From Marinobacter sp. (GTDB taxonomy: Bacteria; Pseudomonadota; Gammaproteobacteria; Pseudomonadales; Oleiphilaceae), in assembly GCA_022565395.1 (NCBI GenBank), contig JAIUMV010000009.1:1-64000 (forward strand): a stretch of 64,000 nucleotides of DNA, in the 5' to 3' direction. A model generated the notes under the pieces. It had not been told where the DNA came from, did not search any database, and saw only the letters and a list, made by a program, of their open reading frames with translations. A program made the translations under genes and the position numbers. Each line of letters opens with the position of its first letter. Position 1 is the first letter of the stretch. Shown here piece by piece: positions 27,218 through 35,500 of this stretch.

Positions 27218-27408
27218 GCCGCTGAATCCGCGGAAGGACGCGGAAAGAAAGATTTTTTAGCCACGAACGACACTGACACTCACGGACAAGAACAAAAACT
27301 ATATTTTTACTTTCTGTATCAGTGATCTTTTGTCCGTGTCTTTCCGTGTCGTCCGTGGCTAATCAGTTTCATTTTTTTCTTTCCGCGTCCTTCCGCGGAT
27401 TCAGCGGC
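27218..27408. repeat. Family A palindromic element, copy A2
   Basis: Near-palindrome of 191 bp between the flaG 3' end and the fliD promoter. The left arm is GCCGCTGAATCCGCGGAAGG and the right arm ends with its complement (CCGCGGATTCAGCGGC). The T-for-C variant in the left arm (GCTG versus GCGG in other copies) is matched by CAGC in the right arm. The centre is in inverted orientation relative to copy A1. Confidence 0.93.
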
Positions 27409-27417
27409 AAATCAAAA

Positions 27418-27456
27418 AACAAAACACCGCCGGACCCTCTCAGGTGCGGCGGTGCT
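27418..27456 (-). terminator. Terminator of flaG
   Basis: CACCGCCG and CGGCGGTG pair around a 14-nt loop. On the minus strand the stem is followed by TTTTGTTTTTTTG. It lies 39 nt after the flaG stop. Confidence 0.88.
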
Positions 27457-27494
27457 GAAAAACCGTTGTTACATACCGCACAAGCGGCAAAACG

Positions 27495-27926
27495 TTACAC
27501 GGTAATATTAAACAACGTCAGCGGTTCATTTTGCTGCAACTTCTCTGCCAATCTCACTGCCACCTCGTCAGGAATCTGGCGAATCACTTCCTGGGTCTGT
27601 TGGTCTACCACTTTTACGATAGTCCGACCCATGTCGTTATCCACCTCAAACTGCAGGTCGCGTTGCACGTTCTGAACAAAATCGTTCAGCTGGCTTACGG
27701 CCTCCGTTAACTCCTTGCGCTGCTGTTCAGCGCGAGCTTGTAACGCCTCAGCGTCAGATACCCGTGTTGACTGAGCGGCTGGCGCAGCTGGTGTCGCAGC
27801 AGGTGTCGCGGTGCGGTCAGGGGCGTTCCGGCCCTCGGCCTGAGATGACGACATTGCCTTGGCCGGAGCCTGGGCGCCAGAGCGCACCAGCTTCAGATCC
27901 GGGCTGTTCAGGTTAACGTCATTCAT
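27495..27926 (-). CDS. flaG: FlaG family flagellar protein
   Basis: Small flagellar protein of 143 aa. The first 60 residues are a low-complexity Ala/Pro/Ser linker. The C-terminal half carries the FlaG signature: AVSQLNDFVQNVQRDLQFEVDNDMGRTIVKVVDQQTQEVIRQIPDEVAVRLAEKL. FlaG is found with polar flagellins and influences filament length in some species. Ribosome-binding site GAGG precedes the ATG. It lies 70 nt downstream of the first flagellin gene and ends at its own terminator. Confidence 0.92.
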   Translation of the reverse strand: MNDVNLNSPDLKLVRSGAQAPAKAMSSSQAEGRNAPDRTATPAATPAAPAAQSTRVSDAEALQARAEQQRKELTEAVSQLNDFVQNVQRDLQFEVDNDMGRTIVKVVDQQTQEVIRQIPDEVAVRLAEKLQQNEPLTLFNITV

Positions 27927-27957
27927 AGCTTTACCTCGCTATCCGTTAACGGCGTCA

Positions 27958-27981
27958 AGCCGGAACCCGAAGGTTCCGGCT
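27958..27981 (-). terminator. Hairpin between fliC1 and flaG
   Basis: GCCGGAACC and GGTTCCGGC pair perfectly around a CGAA loop 16 nt after the flagellin stop. No T-run follows, so it may be an mRNA-stabilising or attenuating hairpin that sets different levels of flagellin and FlaG rather than a full terminator. Confidence 0.6.
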
Positions 27982-27996
27982 GTTACCGCTAGCCCC

Positions 27997-29412
27997 TTAC
28001 TGCAGGAGGGACAGAACCTGCTGCGGACGAGCATTGGCCTGAGCCAACACGCTGATACCCGCCTGCTGCAGCACCTGAGCCTTAGCCAGCGTAGCGGTTT
28101 CGGAAGCAAAGTCCGCATCAAGGATCCGACCATTGGACGCTGTCAGGTTCTCTGCTGTGGTCGCAATATTTGAGATGGTGCTCTCAAAGCGGTTTTGCAC
28201 CGCACCCAAGTCTGCGCGGGCCGAGTTTACCCTATCCAGCGCGGCGTCAGCGGCATTGATCGCGGTATTTGCACCCGACACTGTGCTGATATCGATAGCA
28301 TTCAGCGCGGTACCCGTGGCTGCAATGGTTTGTCCACCCGGGTCAAAGGCACCCGTAAATGAAACGCTGCCGGTAACGTTGCTGGGCGCTTTAAACTGCA
28401 CATCAACCGTACCACCGGTGGTTGCAGCCGCAGCCAGACCAAATGAATCTAAGCCGGCACCGGTCGCACCGCCAGCCGCGAAACTATCAACAGTGATATT
28501 CCGACCGTCTGCTGCACGCAGCTCGATGCCTGTACCAGCGTTCACCGCACGCACCCCGGTGACACTTGACTGCGCGTTAATGGCATCCAATGCATTCTGA
28601 AGGTTTGTTGCAGCGTTGGTAGTCGCAGTAATGCTGATTTGCTGACCATTCAGATCAAACGTTGAAGTCCCAGCCGCAGTAGGCGTGTTGGCCTGCGCAA
28701 CGCCAGCGACCACGGTCTCGTTTGCCTGGGCAGTCAAGCCTGTAATGCTTGCGCTGTTGAGTGCGGCAGCAATTTGCTTGGCATCGTTAGCAATATTACC
28801 CAGGTTAATGGTCTCGCCACCCACGGTAATACTTTGTCCAGCAGCGGTATCCGAGGCGGTACCAATAGCCTGGTTAGTCAGCTCAAAACCGCGGAACTGA
28901 CCGAGATCAGAAGAGCGTGCACTCGCGATATTGTCCACTACGATGGTCTGACCCGCATTTGCACCCACCTGGAAAGCTTGGGCGGTGAAGCTGCCGTCAA
29001 CGATTTTCAAGCCGTTAAATTCAGTCTGAGTCGCAACGCGGTCGATTTCAGCAACCAGCTGTGTGACCTCAGCCTGCAGCGCTTCACGATCGGAAGCGGA
29101 GTTGGTGGCGTTGGCCGACTGAACAGCCAGCTCACGGATACGCTGCACGTTGTTAGCAATCTCGCTCAGCGCGCCTTCCGCAGTCTGGGTCAGAGAGATG
29201 CCGTCATTCGCGTTACGCTGGGCGACGTTCAAGCCGCGAATCTGGGTTGAAAAACGCTCAGAGATCGCCAGGCCAGCGGCATCGTCCTTGGCTGCGTTGA
29301 TGCGCAAGCCGGAGGACAGACGCTGCAGCGCCTGGTCAGATAGACCCTGAGACTTGCTCAGCTGATTCTGAGCAGACAAAGATGCGATGTTGGTATTGAT
29401 GCCGAGAGCCAT
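27997..29412 (-). CDS. fliC: Flagellin 1 (FliC), 471 aa
   Basis: Structural subunit of the flagellar filament. The N-terminal D0/D1 region reads MALGINTNIASLSAQNQLSKS with LSSGLRINAAKDDAAGLAISERF. The C-terminal D0/D1 region reads LGAVQNRFESTISNIATTAENLTASNGRILDADFASETATL and ends VLAQANARPQQVLSLL. The middle 230 residues form a variable Ala/Thr/Gly-rich D2/D3 domain. The ATG at 29412 has AGGAG upstream. A sigma-28-type promoter lies about 90-120 nt upstream. It is divergent from flagellin 2. Confidence 0.97.
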   Translation of the reverse strand: MALGINTNIASLSAQNQLSKSQGLSDQALQRLSSGLRINAAKDDAAGLAISERFSTQIRGLNVAQRNANDGISLTQTAEGALSEIANNVQRIRELAVQSANATNSASDREALQAEVTQLVAEIDRVATQTEFNGLKIVDGSFTAQAFQVGANAGQTIVVDNIASARSSDLGQFRGFELTNQAIGTASDTAAGQSITVGGETINLGNIANDAKQIAAALNSASITGLTAQANETVVAGVAQANTPTAAGTSTFDLNGQQISITATTNAATNLQNALDAINAQSSVTGVRAVNAGTGIELRAADGRNITVDSFAAGGATGAGLDSFGLAAAATTGGTVDVQFKAPSNVTGSVSFTGAFDPGGQTIAATGTALNAIDISTVSGANTAINAADAALDRVNSARADLGAVQNRFESTISNIATTAENLTASNGRILDADFASETATLAKAQVLQQAGISVLAQANARPQQVLSLLQ

Positions 29413-29502
29413 GATGCTTCTCCTAAATAAAACGTGAAAACTCACTTTAAAGAGGTCTGACGCCCGCTTTTATCTTTGGGGTGCGTCGCCCTGCTGACCT
29501 GT

Positions 29503-29529
29503 TTAACGGCACCAGCGCCAGAAGCTTTA
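29503..29529 (-). promoter_or_regulatory. Sigma-28 (FliA) promoter of flagellin 1
   Basis: On the minus strand TAAAGCTT, 11 nt, GCCGTTAA. It matches the FliA consensus at 14 of 16 positions with correct spacing, 91 nt before the ATG at 29412. Confidence 0.88.
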
Positions 29530-29669
29530 GAAAACCTTGCTGACTTTTATGTTACAGAGTGTAAAAGCGGCAAATGACTGCCAAAAAAACGGCAAGCTCA
29601 CCTCCAAGACAAACAAAATATAAAAAGAAATCGTCAATAAAACAAATAGTTGAATCAATAATATAGGTA

Positions 29670-29687
29670 TTGGCACAAATCTAGCTT
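29670..29687 (+). promoter_or_regulatory. Sigma-54-type promoter of flagellin 2
   Basis: TTGGCACAAATCTAGCTT carries GG and GC dinucleotides exactly 10 bp apart and the TGGCAC core of the RpoN -24 box; the -12 box is TAGC instead of TTGC. Transcription would start near 29696, giving an 82-nt leader before the ATG at 29778. No sigma-28 pair is seen on this strand. Confidence 0.7.
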
Positions 29688-29777
29688 AACCTCCGTCAGC
29701 GCGTTATCAAACGAACATTGGCCGAGTAGGTGCGCAACAGAAAACCTGATCCGGCGTAGCTGAGCTAGGAGATAATC

Positions 29778-30968
29778 ATGCCTCAGATAATCAACACCAA
29801 TATCGCATCATTGAATGCGCAACGGAATCTGGATCGCTCACAGTCAGCTGGAGATGTGGCCCTGCAGCGCCTGTCCTCCGGCTTGCGTATCAACTCCGCC
29901 AAGGACGATGCCGCCGGCCTGGCCATTTCCACCCGCTTTGACTCACAAGTCACCGGCTTGAATATGGCGCGGCGTAATGCCAATGACGGCATCTCGCTGG
30001 CGCAAACCGCTGAGGGCGCGATGGAAGAAATCACCCGCAGCTTACAGCGGATTCGCGAACTGGCGGTACAGTCAGCTAACGCCACTAACAGCATCTCCGA
30101 TCGCCAAGCATTGAACCAGGAAGTTCAGCAGCGCGTCGAGGAAATCAACCGAATCGCAACACAGACATCCTTCAACGGCTTGAAGGTTCTCGACGGTACC
30201 TTTGGCACGCAAACATTCCAGGTTGGCGCCAATACCGGTGAAACCATTGGTGTTAGCGGGCTGGACTCCCGCGGCAGCCAGTTGGGTAGCGTCATTACGC
30301 GCGCCAATGACTTCTCCAGCATCGAAGTCGAAGACCCTGACGGTAATACGCTGACGATTCGGGAGCTGCTTGCCCAAGGATTTACCGCAGACTTTGAGGT
30401 AACCCTGACACCGACCAACGGTGGCGCACCGCTGGTGCTTAACGTCAGCGACGCCTCGTCACTCGGCGACATACTGAGCCCCATCAATGCAGCAACCGGG
30501 GAAACCGGCGTAAGAGCTTTTTTTGACGCCGCAAACAACGATCTTATCTTCGCCAGCCAGTTCGGCACAGCATTCGATGTAGAGATCACCTCTACCGTGG
30601 CAGGCTGGCCTGGCGACATCACACTGGATTCCGCAACTGACGGCGCAACGTTATCACTGAACCAGGTGGACATTTCGACGCGTGAAGGCGCAGACCTGGC
30701 GATGATTGCGGTGGACTACGCCATCGACACCATCAACAGCTTCCGGGCAGAGTTGGGTGCCGTGCAGAATCGCTTTGAGTCTACTATCGCCAACCTGCAA
30801 ACCACCGCTGAGAACCTGTCGGCCTCCAACAGCCGTATTCGTGACGCAGACTTCGCGGCGGAATCGGCAGAGCTGGCCCGCACCCAGGTACTGCAACAGG
30901 CGGGGCTGTCCGTGTTGGCCCAGGCCAATGCGCGGCCGCAGCAGGTGCTGCAGTTGCTGCAAGGGTAA
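29778..30968 (+). CDS. fliC: Flagellin 2 (FliC-like), 396 aa
   Basis: Second filament subunit with conserved D0/D1 ends: MPQIINTNIASLNAQRNLDRS, LSSGLRINSAKDDAAGLAIS at the N-terminus, and LGAVQNRFESTIANLQTTAENLSASNSRIRDADFAAESAEL at the C-terminus, ending VLQLLQG. Its central domain is shorter than that of flagellin 1 (about 130 versus 230 residues) and differs in sequence. AGGAG precedes the ATG. It is transcribed away from flagellin 1, with a sigma-54-like promoter, suggesting differential timing. A strong terminator follows. Confidence 0.96.
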   Translation: MPQIINTNIASLNAQRNLDRSQSAGDVALQRLSSGLRINSAKDDAAGLAISTRFDSQVTGLNMARRNANDGISLAQTAEGAMEEITRSLQRIRELAVQSANATNSISDRQALNQEVQQRVEEINRIATQTSFNGLKVLDGTFGTQTFQVGANTGETIGVSGLDSRGSQLGSVITRANDFSSIEVEDPDGNTLTIRELLAQGFTADFEVTLTPTNGGAPLVLNVSDASSLGDILSPINAATGETGVRAFFDAANNDLIFASQFGTAFDVEITSTVAGWPGDITLDSATDGATLSLNQVDISTREGADLAMIAVDYAIDTINSFRAELGAVQNRFESTIANLQTTAENLSASNSRIRDADFAAESAELARTQVLQQAGLSVLAQANARPQQVLQLLQG

Positions 30969-30985
30969 GCGTCTGACTGAACTAC

Positions 30986-31015
30986 AAAACGGCTCCTTCG
31001 GGGGCCGTTTTTTTT
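30986..31015 (+). terminator. Terminator of flagellin 2
   Basis: ACGGCTCC and GGGGCCGT pair around a TTCG tetraloop and are followed by eight T residues. Confidence 0.93.
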
Positions 31016-31103
31016 CACCCTCACCCTGGCCCCGCTCCGCGCCCCGGCCTGCCGCAAGGCGGCACGGTTTGGTTCCCTCTCCCTTGAGGGGAGAGGGAAC
31101 TCA
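31014..31103. repeat. Family B repeat (copy 2, short)
   Basis: CACCCTCACCCTGGCCCCGCTCCGCGCCCC...GCCGCAAGGCGGC...TTCCCTCTCCCTTGAGGGGAGAGGG, a partial unit directly after the flagellin 2 terminator. The same modules are found in copies 1, 3 and 4. Confidence 0.88.
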
Positions 31104-31235
31104 CTACAAATCCAAAACCCAGCAGCACGAATCTGGCACACCTTTCGCTATATACCCTGTAACGAGCGAAGAACGTCAATATTCCTGCAGTTTGTTGCCG
31201 CCCGGTGACCGGGCCACATGAAGGCGAGGTGAATT

Positions 31236-33230
31236 ATGTACGCACAGCATCAGTCACAACCGGCGGTCGATAGCGCTGCGGTTGCGCGCCTGTTGATTGA
31301 GGCCAATCTGGCCTATCAGGTATCCAACAACCCCGGCAACCGTTTTGCTGAGCGTTTGCAGGCTCGCCATGAGTGTCGCGCGCTACTGCAGTCGGCTCTG
31401 ACCGAAGCCCCCCAGCATCCAGCCGCTCTGGGGTTACTGGGGCGGGTGGAGATGGATGACGGCAACCTGGATCGTGCGCAGGCACTGTTCAACGCCAGCC
31501 TGGATGCTGACCCCAACCAGCCGCAGCAACAGACCAATCTGGGCTACTGGGCACTGACCACTGAGCGCCCCGCCCTCGCTGAGGCCTATTTCCGGCATGC
31601 TCTGGAGCTGGATCGGCAATCTGCTGCCGCGTTTTGCGGCATGGCCCATGCCAAGCGCCTGCAGGGCAAGTATGACAGCGCTTACCTTCACTATCGCAAG
31701 CTGCTGGAACTGAATTTGCACTGGCCTTCTGTATACAGCGGCATGCTGCAGTGCGCCGAAAATCTGGCGGTTAACCATGCTGACCAGGCGCTGGCCCAGG
31801 ATGTGATCCGCCTGCTAGGACGAGATGAGCTGCCGCACCAGCAAATCGCCGGTTTTGTCGCCGCTATCGTGCGTCAGCAATACGACCTTGATAATCCAAC
31901 CGCAAGTATCTTTCTGGATGCTGCCTGTCAGGATGAATTGCTGCTCCTGGCATTGGAAAAAACCCTGATGCCGGATGCAGCCGTGGAATCCCTGGTGGTT
32001 ATGCTGCGCCGAGCCATCGTCATTGAAGTAGCTCAGACTGCGGAGCTACGTGACGAATTGCACCGCTTGGTCATGGCCATAGGCTGCTACAGCGACCGTA
32101 CCGGCTATGCGCTGCTGGCGCAGGATGATGAGGAGCAGCTGATTAACGCGCTCAATGACAGCATCGCTGCCCAGCTGGCCATGGCGGAACCACAGGAGGC
32201 CCTGGTGGGCTCACTGATGATCAGCGCCATGTATGGCGCACTGTTTCATCAGCCTTTCGCCGTACCGCTTGGGCGCTGGAACCTGGCGGAATGGCCTCTT
32301 GGCCTGCAACCTTTGATGGCGGCCAGTTACTACGACCGGGCGACAGAAGAGGCCATCAAGCAACATTTTGACGAAAAGCAGCACGAGCTTTGCCTGGACA
32401 AATGCGACATTCCACAGGCCTGGCCCAGTTGGTCCCAGTTGGCCTACCGTAATGAAAGCAGCCTGCGCAACCTGATGGCCAAAACCCTGCATCTGCCCAC
32501 CGACAATCTCCCTTCGGTGTTGCGGATGATGATCTGCGGGGCGGAGTCTGGTCAGCGAGCGCTGGAGCTTGCTCACTATCTGGATGACGTGGAAGTCATC
32601 GCCGTGGATGAGTCTCTGGCCAATATTGCCCAGGCCACCCGGCGGGCTGAAGAGTTGGGGCTGGAAAACATTGTGTTCTGGCCCTGGTCCGTCGCCCAGC
32701 GATTCATTGGTGACGGCCATCAGGTGCACTGGGTGGAAGTCGGCCGCCTGCCCTCCACCCAGATGACCGATGTGAACCTGGCCAGCCTGATCAACCAGGT
32801 CACTGTCAGTGGGGGTGTGGTGCATATGCATACCCATCTGGAAGAGCAGACAACCGGTGACCGCCAGATTCGCCGCCTGATTGAACAACACAACCTGCAG
32901 CCCACCCGCACCACCTTACGCCGGCTACGCCGTATGGCGCTTAATAATCAGCAGGATGCCCTGTGGACAGAGCTGCTGAAAGAGCCGGCATTCTATGGTC
33001 TGGGGGGCTGCCGGGACCGCTGGTTCGCGCCTCAGGACAGCGGGCAGCTGAAAGGGTTGATGCGCCTGGTGAGCAACGAGGTCAACTGGAAAATCGTCCG
33101 CGCTCAGGATGCCGACGGCCATACCCTGGCGCTGGGGCCGGTTCAGCAGCAGCTGCGGCACGAGGCGATGGGGAGCCAGGTGCAGAGTTTGTGTGGGCAG
33201 TCGTTGAGTGTTTATTTTGTGAGGCGGTAA
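31236..33230 (+). CDS. TPR protein with methyltransferase-like C-terminal domain (664 aa)
   Basis: Large soluble protein. Residues about 40-170 contain three or four tetratricopeptide repeats (LGLLGRVEMDDGNLDRAQALF, TNLGYWALTTERPALAEAYF, FCGMAHAKRLQGKYDSAYLHY). The middle region is helical. Residues about 430-590 resemble the class I methyltransferase fold seen in TPR-methyltransferase proteins: MMICGAESGQRALELAHYLDDVEVIAVDESLANIAQATRRAEELGLENIVFW. The glycine-rich motif I is degenerate (GAESGQ), so methyl transfer may be lost. It lies downstream of flagellin 2 on the same strand; a role in flagellin modification or export is only an inference from position. Confidence 0.75.
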   Translation: MYAQHQSQPAVDSAAVARLLIEANLAYQVSNNPGNRFAERLQARHECRALLQSALTEAPQHPAALGLLGRVEMDDGNLDRAQALFNASLDADPNQPQQQTNLGYWALTTERPALAEAYFRHALELDRQSAAAFCGMAHAKRLQGKYDSAYLHYRKLLELNLHWPSVYSGMLQCAENLAVNHADQALAQDVIRLLGRDELPHQQIAGFVAAIVRQQYDLDNPTASIFLDAACQDELLLLALEKTLMPDAAVESLVVMLRRAIVIEVAQTAELRDELHRLVMAIGCYSDRTGYALLAQDDEEQLINALNDSIAAQLAMAEPQEALVGSLMISAMYGALFHQPFAVPLGRWNLAEWPLGLQPLMAASYYDRATEEAIKQHFDEKQHELCLDKCDIPQAWPSWSQLAYRNESSLRNLMAKTLHLPTDNLPSVLRMMICGAESGQRALELAHYLDDVEVIAVDESLANIAQATRRAEELGLENIVFWPWSVAQRFIGDGHQVHWVEVGRLPSTQMTDVNLASLINQVTVSGGVVHMHTHLEEQTTGDRQIRRLIEQHNLQPTRTTLRRLRRMALNNQQDALWTELLKEPAFYGLGGCRDRWFAPQDSGQLKGLMRLVSNEVNWKIVRAQDADGHTLALGPVQQQLRHEAMGSQVQSLCGQSLSVYFVRR

Positions 33231-33261
33231 GGCGCAATGTTCTGCCAACCCGTACGGTACA

Positions 33262-33690
33262 GTTCCCTCTCCCTTGAGGGGGTGTAGGCAGAGTCCTTGA
33301 AGCGCCAGCTTCATCTGCCGAAACGACTGCCGCCATGCGGCAGGCCGGGGCGCGGCGCGGGGCCAGGGTGAGGGTGAAACAAAACAGTGAAGCAACGCTT
33401 CACCAGCAGTGCGGTAAGGAAGGCCCCTGCGGGGCACGCCAGCCACCCTCACCCCAACCCCTCTCCCCTCAAGGGAGAGGGGCTTTATGTAGCGATACGA
33501 CGCAACACCCTGCCAACCTGCACAGTACAGTTCCCTCTCCCTTGAGGGGAGAGGGCTAGGGTGAGGGTGAAATAAAATAGTGAAGCAACGCTTCACCAGC
33601 ATTGCAGTATAGAAGGCCCCTCCGGGGCACACTAGCCACCCTCACCCCAACCCCTCTCCCCTCAAGGGAGAGGGGCTACACTGCGATACA
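33262..33690. repeat. Family B repeat array (copy 3, largest)
   Basis: At least three partial units in tandem. CCCTCTCCCTTGAGGG modules occur near 33266, 33534 and (as complement) 33467 and 33655. GTGAAGCAACGCTTCAC occurs near 33387 and 33581. GGCCCCTCCGGGGC and CACCCTCACCCCAACCCC linkers lie between them. A CTTGAAGCGCCAGCTTCATCTG variant segment is the reverse complement of part of copy 1. The array fills the 475-nt gap between the TPR gene and the DUF559 gene and ends 16 nt from the latter. Confidence 0.92.
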
Positions 33691-33705
33691 GGGCTTCACC
33701 GGCAG

Positions 33706-34032
33706 TTAAACCAAAGCCCGCAAAATCTCCTCCAACACAGCTTCCCGCTGCTGCAACACCTCATGATTCCAGAATCTCAGCACGCGATACCCCTCGGCCT
33801 CTAACCAAGCATCTCGCGCAGCATCCCTTACGCAACCATTATGCTGACCACCGTCAAGCTCCACTATCAGCCTGGCAGGCAGTGAGACAAAATCCACGAT
33901 GTAAGGCCCGATGGGATGCTGACGGCGAAACTTGGTGCCTTGAAAGCGCCGATCACGTAGCAGATACCAAAGCTTGTGTTCCGTGTCAGTCATCGTTTTT
34001 CTGAGATTTTTTGCGAACATCCATTGTTCCAT
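33706..34032 (-). CDS. DUF559 (Vsr-like) endonuclease-domain protein
   Basis: Small protein of 108 aa related to very-short-patch-repair and restriction endonuclease folds. The opening FAKNLRKTMTDTEHKLWYLLRDRRFQGTKFRRQHPIGPYIVDFVSLPARLIVELDGGQH contains the conserved acidic catalytic residues (FVD, ELDGGQH), followed by RDAWLEAEGYRVLRFWNHEVL. Nuclease activity is predicted from the fold only. The ATG follows the exonuclease I stop by about 20 nt on the same strand, so the two may be cotranscribed. Its 3' end abuts the family B array, an association worth testing. Confidence 0.88.
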   Translation of the reverse strand: MEQWMFAKNLRKTMTDTEHKLWYLLRDRRFQGTKFRRQHPIGPYIVDFVSLPARLIVELDGGQHNGCVRDAARDAWLEAEGYRVLRFWNHEVLQQREAVLEEILRALV

Positions 34033-34051
34033 GGTTCATCCTTCGGCGGGT

Positions 34052-35500
34052 CTAGAAGTAAGGGATCAACGACTCCCCGTACAAATGCAGGTCTTCGAGA
34101 ATACTGCGGTTCCGGTCTGTCAGGTTGGGATCGGCGGCCAGGCGTTGCAGGTCTTGGGCAAACGCCTCCAGAGATCGCCAGCCCCTGGGTGGCTGCATCA
34201 GGCGTTGCTGGCGAAACTGTTCCCAACGCTCCTGCTCTTCATCCTGGAGGGTTTCCGGGAAATTGCGGGCGCGGTAGCGGAACAGCATTTCCGGCAATCG
34301 GGGATCGTCGAACGGGGTGTGCTGGTGCTCCAGCAGACTCTCCACAGGCTGCGCAACAATGAAGTCCAGCTTCTTACGATCCCCCGGGGATAAAAAGCCC
34401 CCTGCATACAACTGTTCGTCAGGATCCGTGAGGTCACTGGCACGCTCCTGGTTGAAGGCTTGCTGAATGCGTTGGGGCAGGTCTGGGTCCTGTCTCAGCA
34501 GGCGCAGGTGCTCCCGCAACTGATCGCCGTCGAGTTGGAGCTGGTCCAGGCGCTCCGGGCTGAGGGTTTTCAGCATGGCCGCTGGCGCCAAAACCGGACA
34601 TTTATTCAGGTGTACCGCCTTAAGAGGAAAACGGGTCACACCCTCATCCAGCTCCGCTTTGGCAGTAAACACCCGTTCGCGGATTTCTTCGACACTGGCA
34701 CCCAGCAGCTCTGCCGGGTTTTCCCGCAAATCATAGACAATCACGGCATTACGATTGGTCGGGTGCTCCGTCAGTGGCGCCACCAGCGCGCAGCAACCCA
34801 TGCTTGCGGGATACATGGAGGAGATATGCAGTACCGGCTTGTGGGTCACGATATCCAGCAAGCCACGGGCGGCGTGCTTGTCCTTGTGCTGCAGCACGAA
34901 CTCATACAGCTTGGGCTGACGGTCGCGGATCAGCCGCGCCATGGCAATGGTCGCTTCCACGTCAGACATGGCATCGTGCGCCGCTTCATGGGTGATACCA
35001 TTCGCTTTGGTCAGGTCCTCCAGCCGGAAGCTGGGGCTGCCATCCTCTTTGCGGGGCCACTCAATGCCTTCCGGACGCAGCGCATAGGTCAGCCGCACCA
35101 TATCAATGATGTCCCACCGGGAATTGCCGTTCTGCCACTCACGGCCATAGGGATCCCGCAGGTTGCGATACAGGGTGTGGCGAGTCACTTCGTCATCGAA
35201 ACGGATGCTGTTGTAGCCCACCACACAAGTGCCCGGCACGCTGAAAGCGGCGTGAATCTGGCGGATAAATTCAGCCTCAGGGTAACCATCCGTCAGGGCT
35301 TTCTGGGGAGTAATGCCGGTAATCAGGCAGGCTTCTGGCGCAGGCAGGTAATCGTCGGCAGGTTTGCAGTAGATCACCAGAGGCTCTTCGATAATGTTCA
35401 GGTCTGCATCCGTACGCACGCCGGCAAACTGAGAAGGCCGGTCGTGGGTTGGGTCTGCGCCAAAGGTTTCGTAGTCGTGCCAATAGAAAGAGCGAATCAC
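34052..35500 (-). CDS. sbcB: Exodeoxyribonuclease I (SbcB)
   Basis: Processive 3'-5' single-strand DNA exonuclease of the DEDDh family, active in mismatch repair and recombination. The catalytic motif I is FYWHDYETFGADP at the N-terminus. Motif II is TCVVGYNSIRFDDEVTRHTLYRN and motif III is ITHEAAHDAMSDVEATIAMARLI. The C-terminal part carries the SH3-like and helical extension. Length is 482 aa, as in E. coli. The start is GTG at 35500 with AGGA upstream. The DUF559 gene follows about 20 nt downstream. Confidence 0.95.
   Translation of the reverse strand: MIRSFYWHDYETFGADPTHDRPSQFAGVRTDADLNIIEEPLVIYCKPADDYLPAPEACLITGITPQKALTDGYPEAEFIRQIHAAFSVPGTCVVGYNSIRFDDEVTRHTLYRNLRDPYGREWQNGNSRWDIIDMVRLTYALRPEGIEWPRKEDGSPSFRLEDLTKANGITHEAAHDAMSDVEATIAMARLIRDRQPKLYEFVLQHKDKHAARGLLDIVTHKPVLHISSMYPASMGCCALVAPLTEHPTNRNAVIVYDLRENPAELLGASVEEIRERVFTAKAELDEGVTRFPLKAVHLNKCPVLAPAAMLKTLSPERLDQLQLDGDQLREHLRLLRQDPDLPQRIQQAFNQERASDLTDPDEQLYAGGFLSPGDRKKLDFIVAQPVESLLEHQHTPFDDPRLPEMLFRYRARNFPETLQDEEQERWEQFRQQRLMQPPRGWRSLEAFAQDLQRLAADPNLTDRNRSILEDLHLYGESLIPYF

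Noticed and set aside
29570-29590. Second possible sigma-54 promoter on the minus strand for flagellin 1 (TTGGCAGTCATTTGCC)
   Set aside because: The GG-GC spacing is 9 instead of 10 bp; the FliA-type site at 29503-29529 is much better.
32925-33632. 235-codon minus-strand frame through the family B array (HPHPSPLPSRERE)
   Set aside because: Translation of repeat units plus the antisense of the TPR gene; not a gene.
33262-33690. CRISPR-like appearance of the family B array
   Set aside because: Units are imperfect, of unequal length and built of hairpins; there are no equal-length unique spacers and no cas genes.
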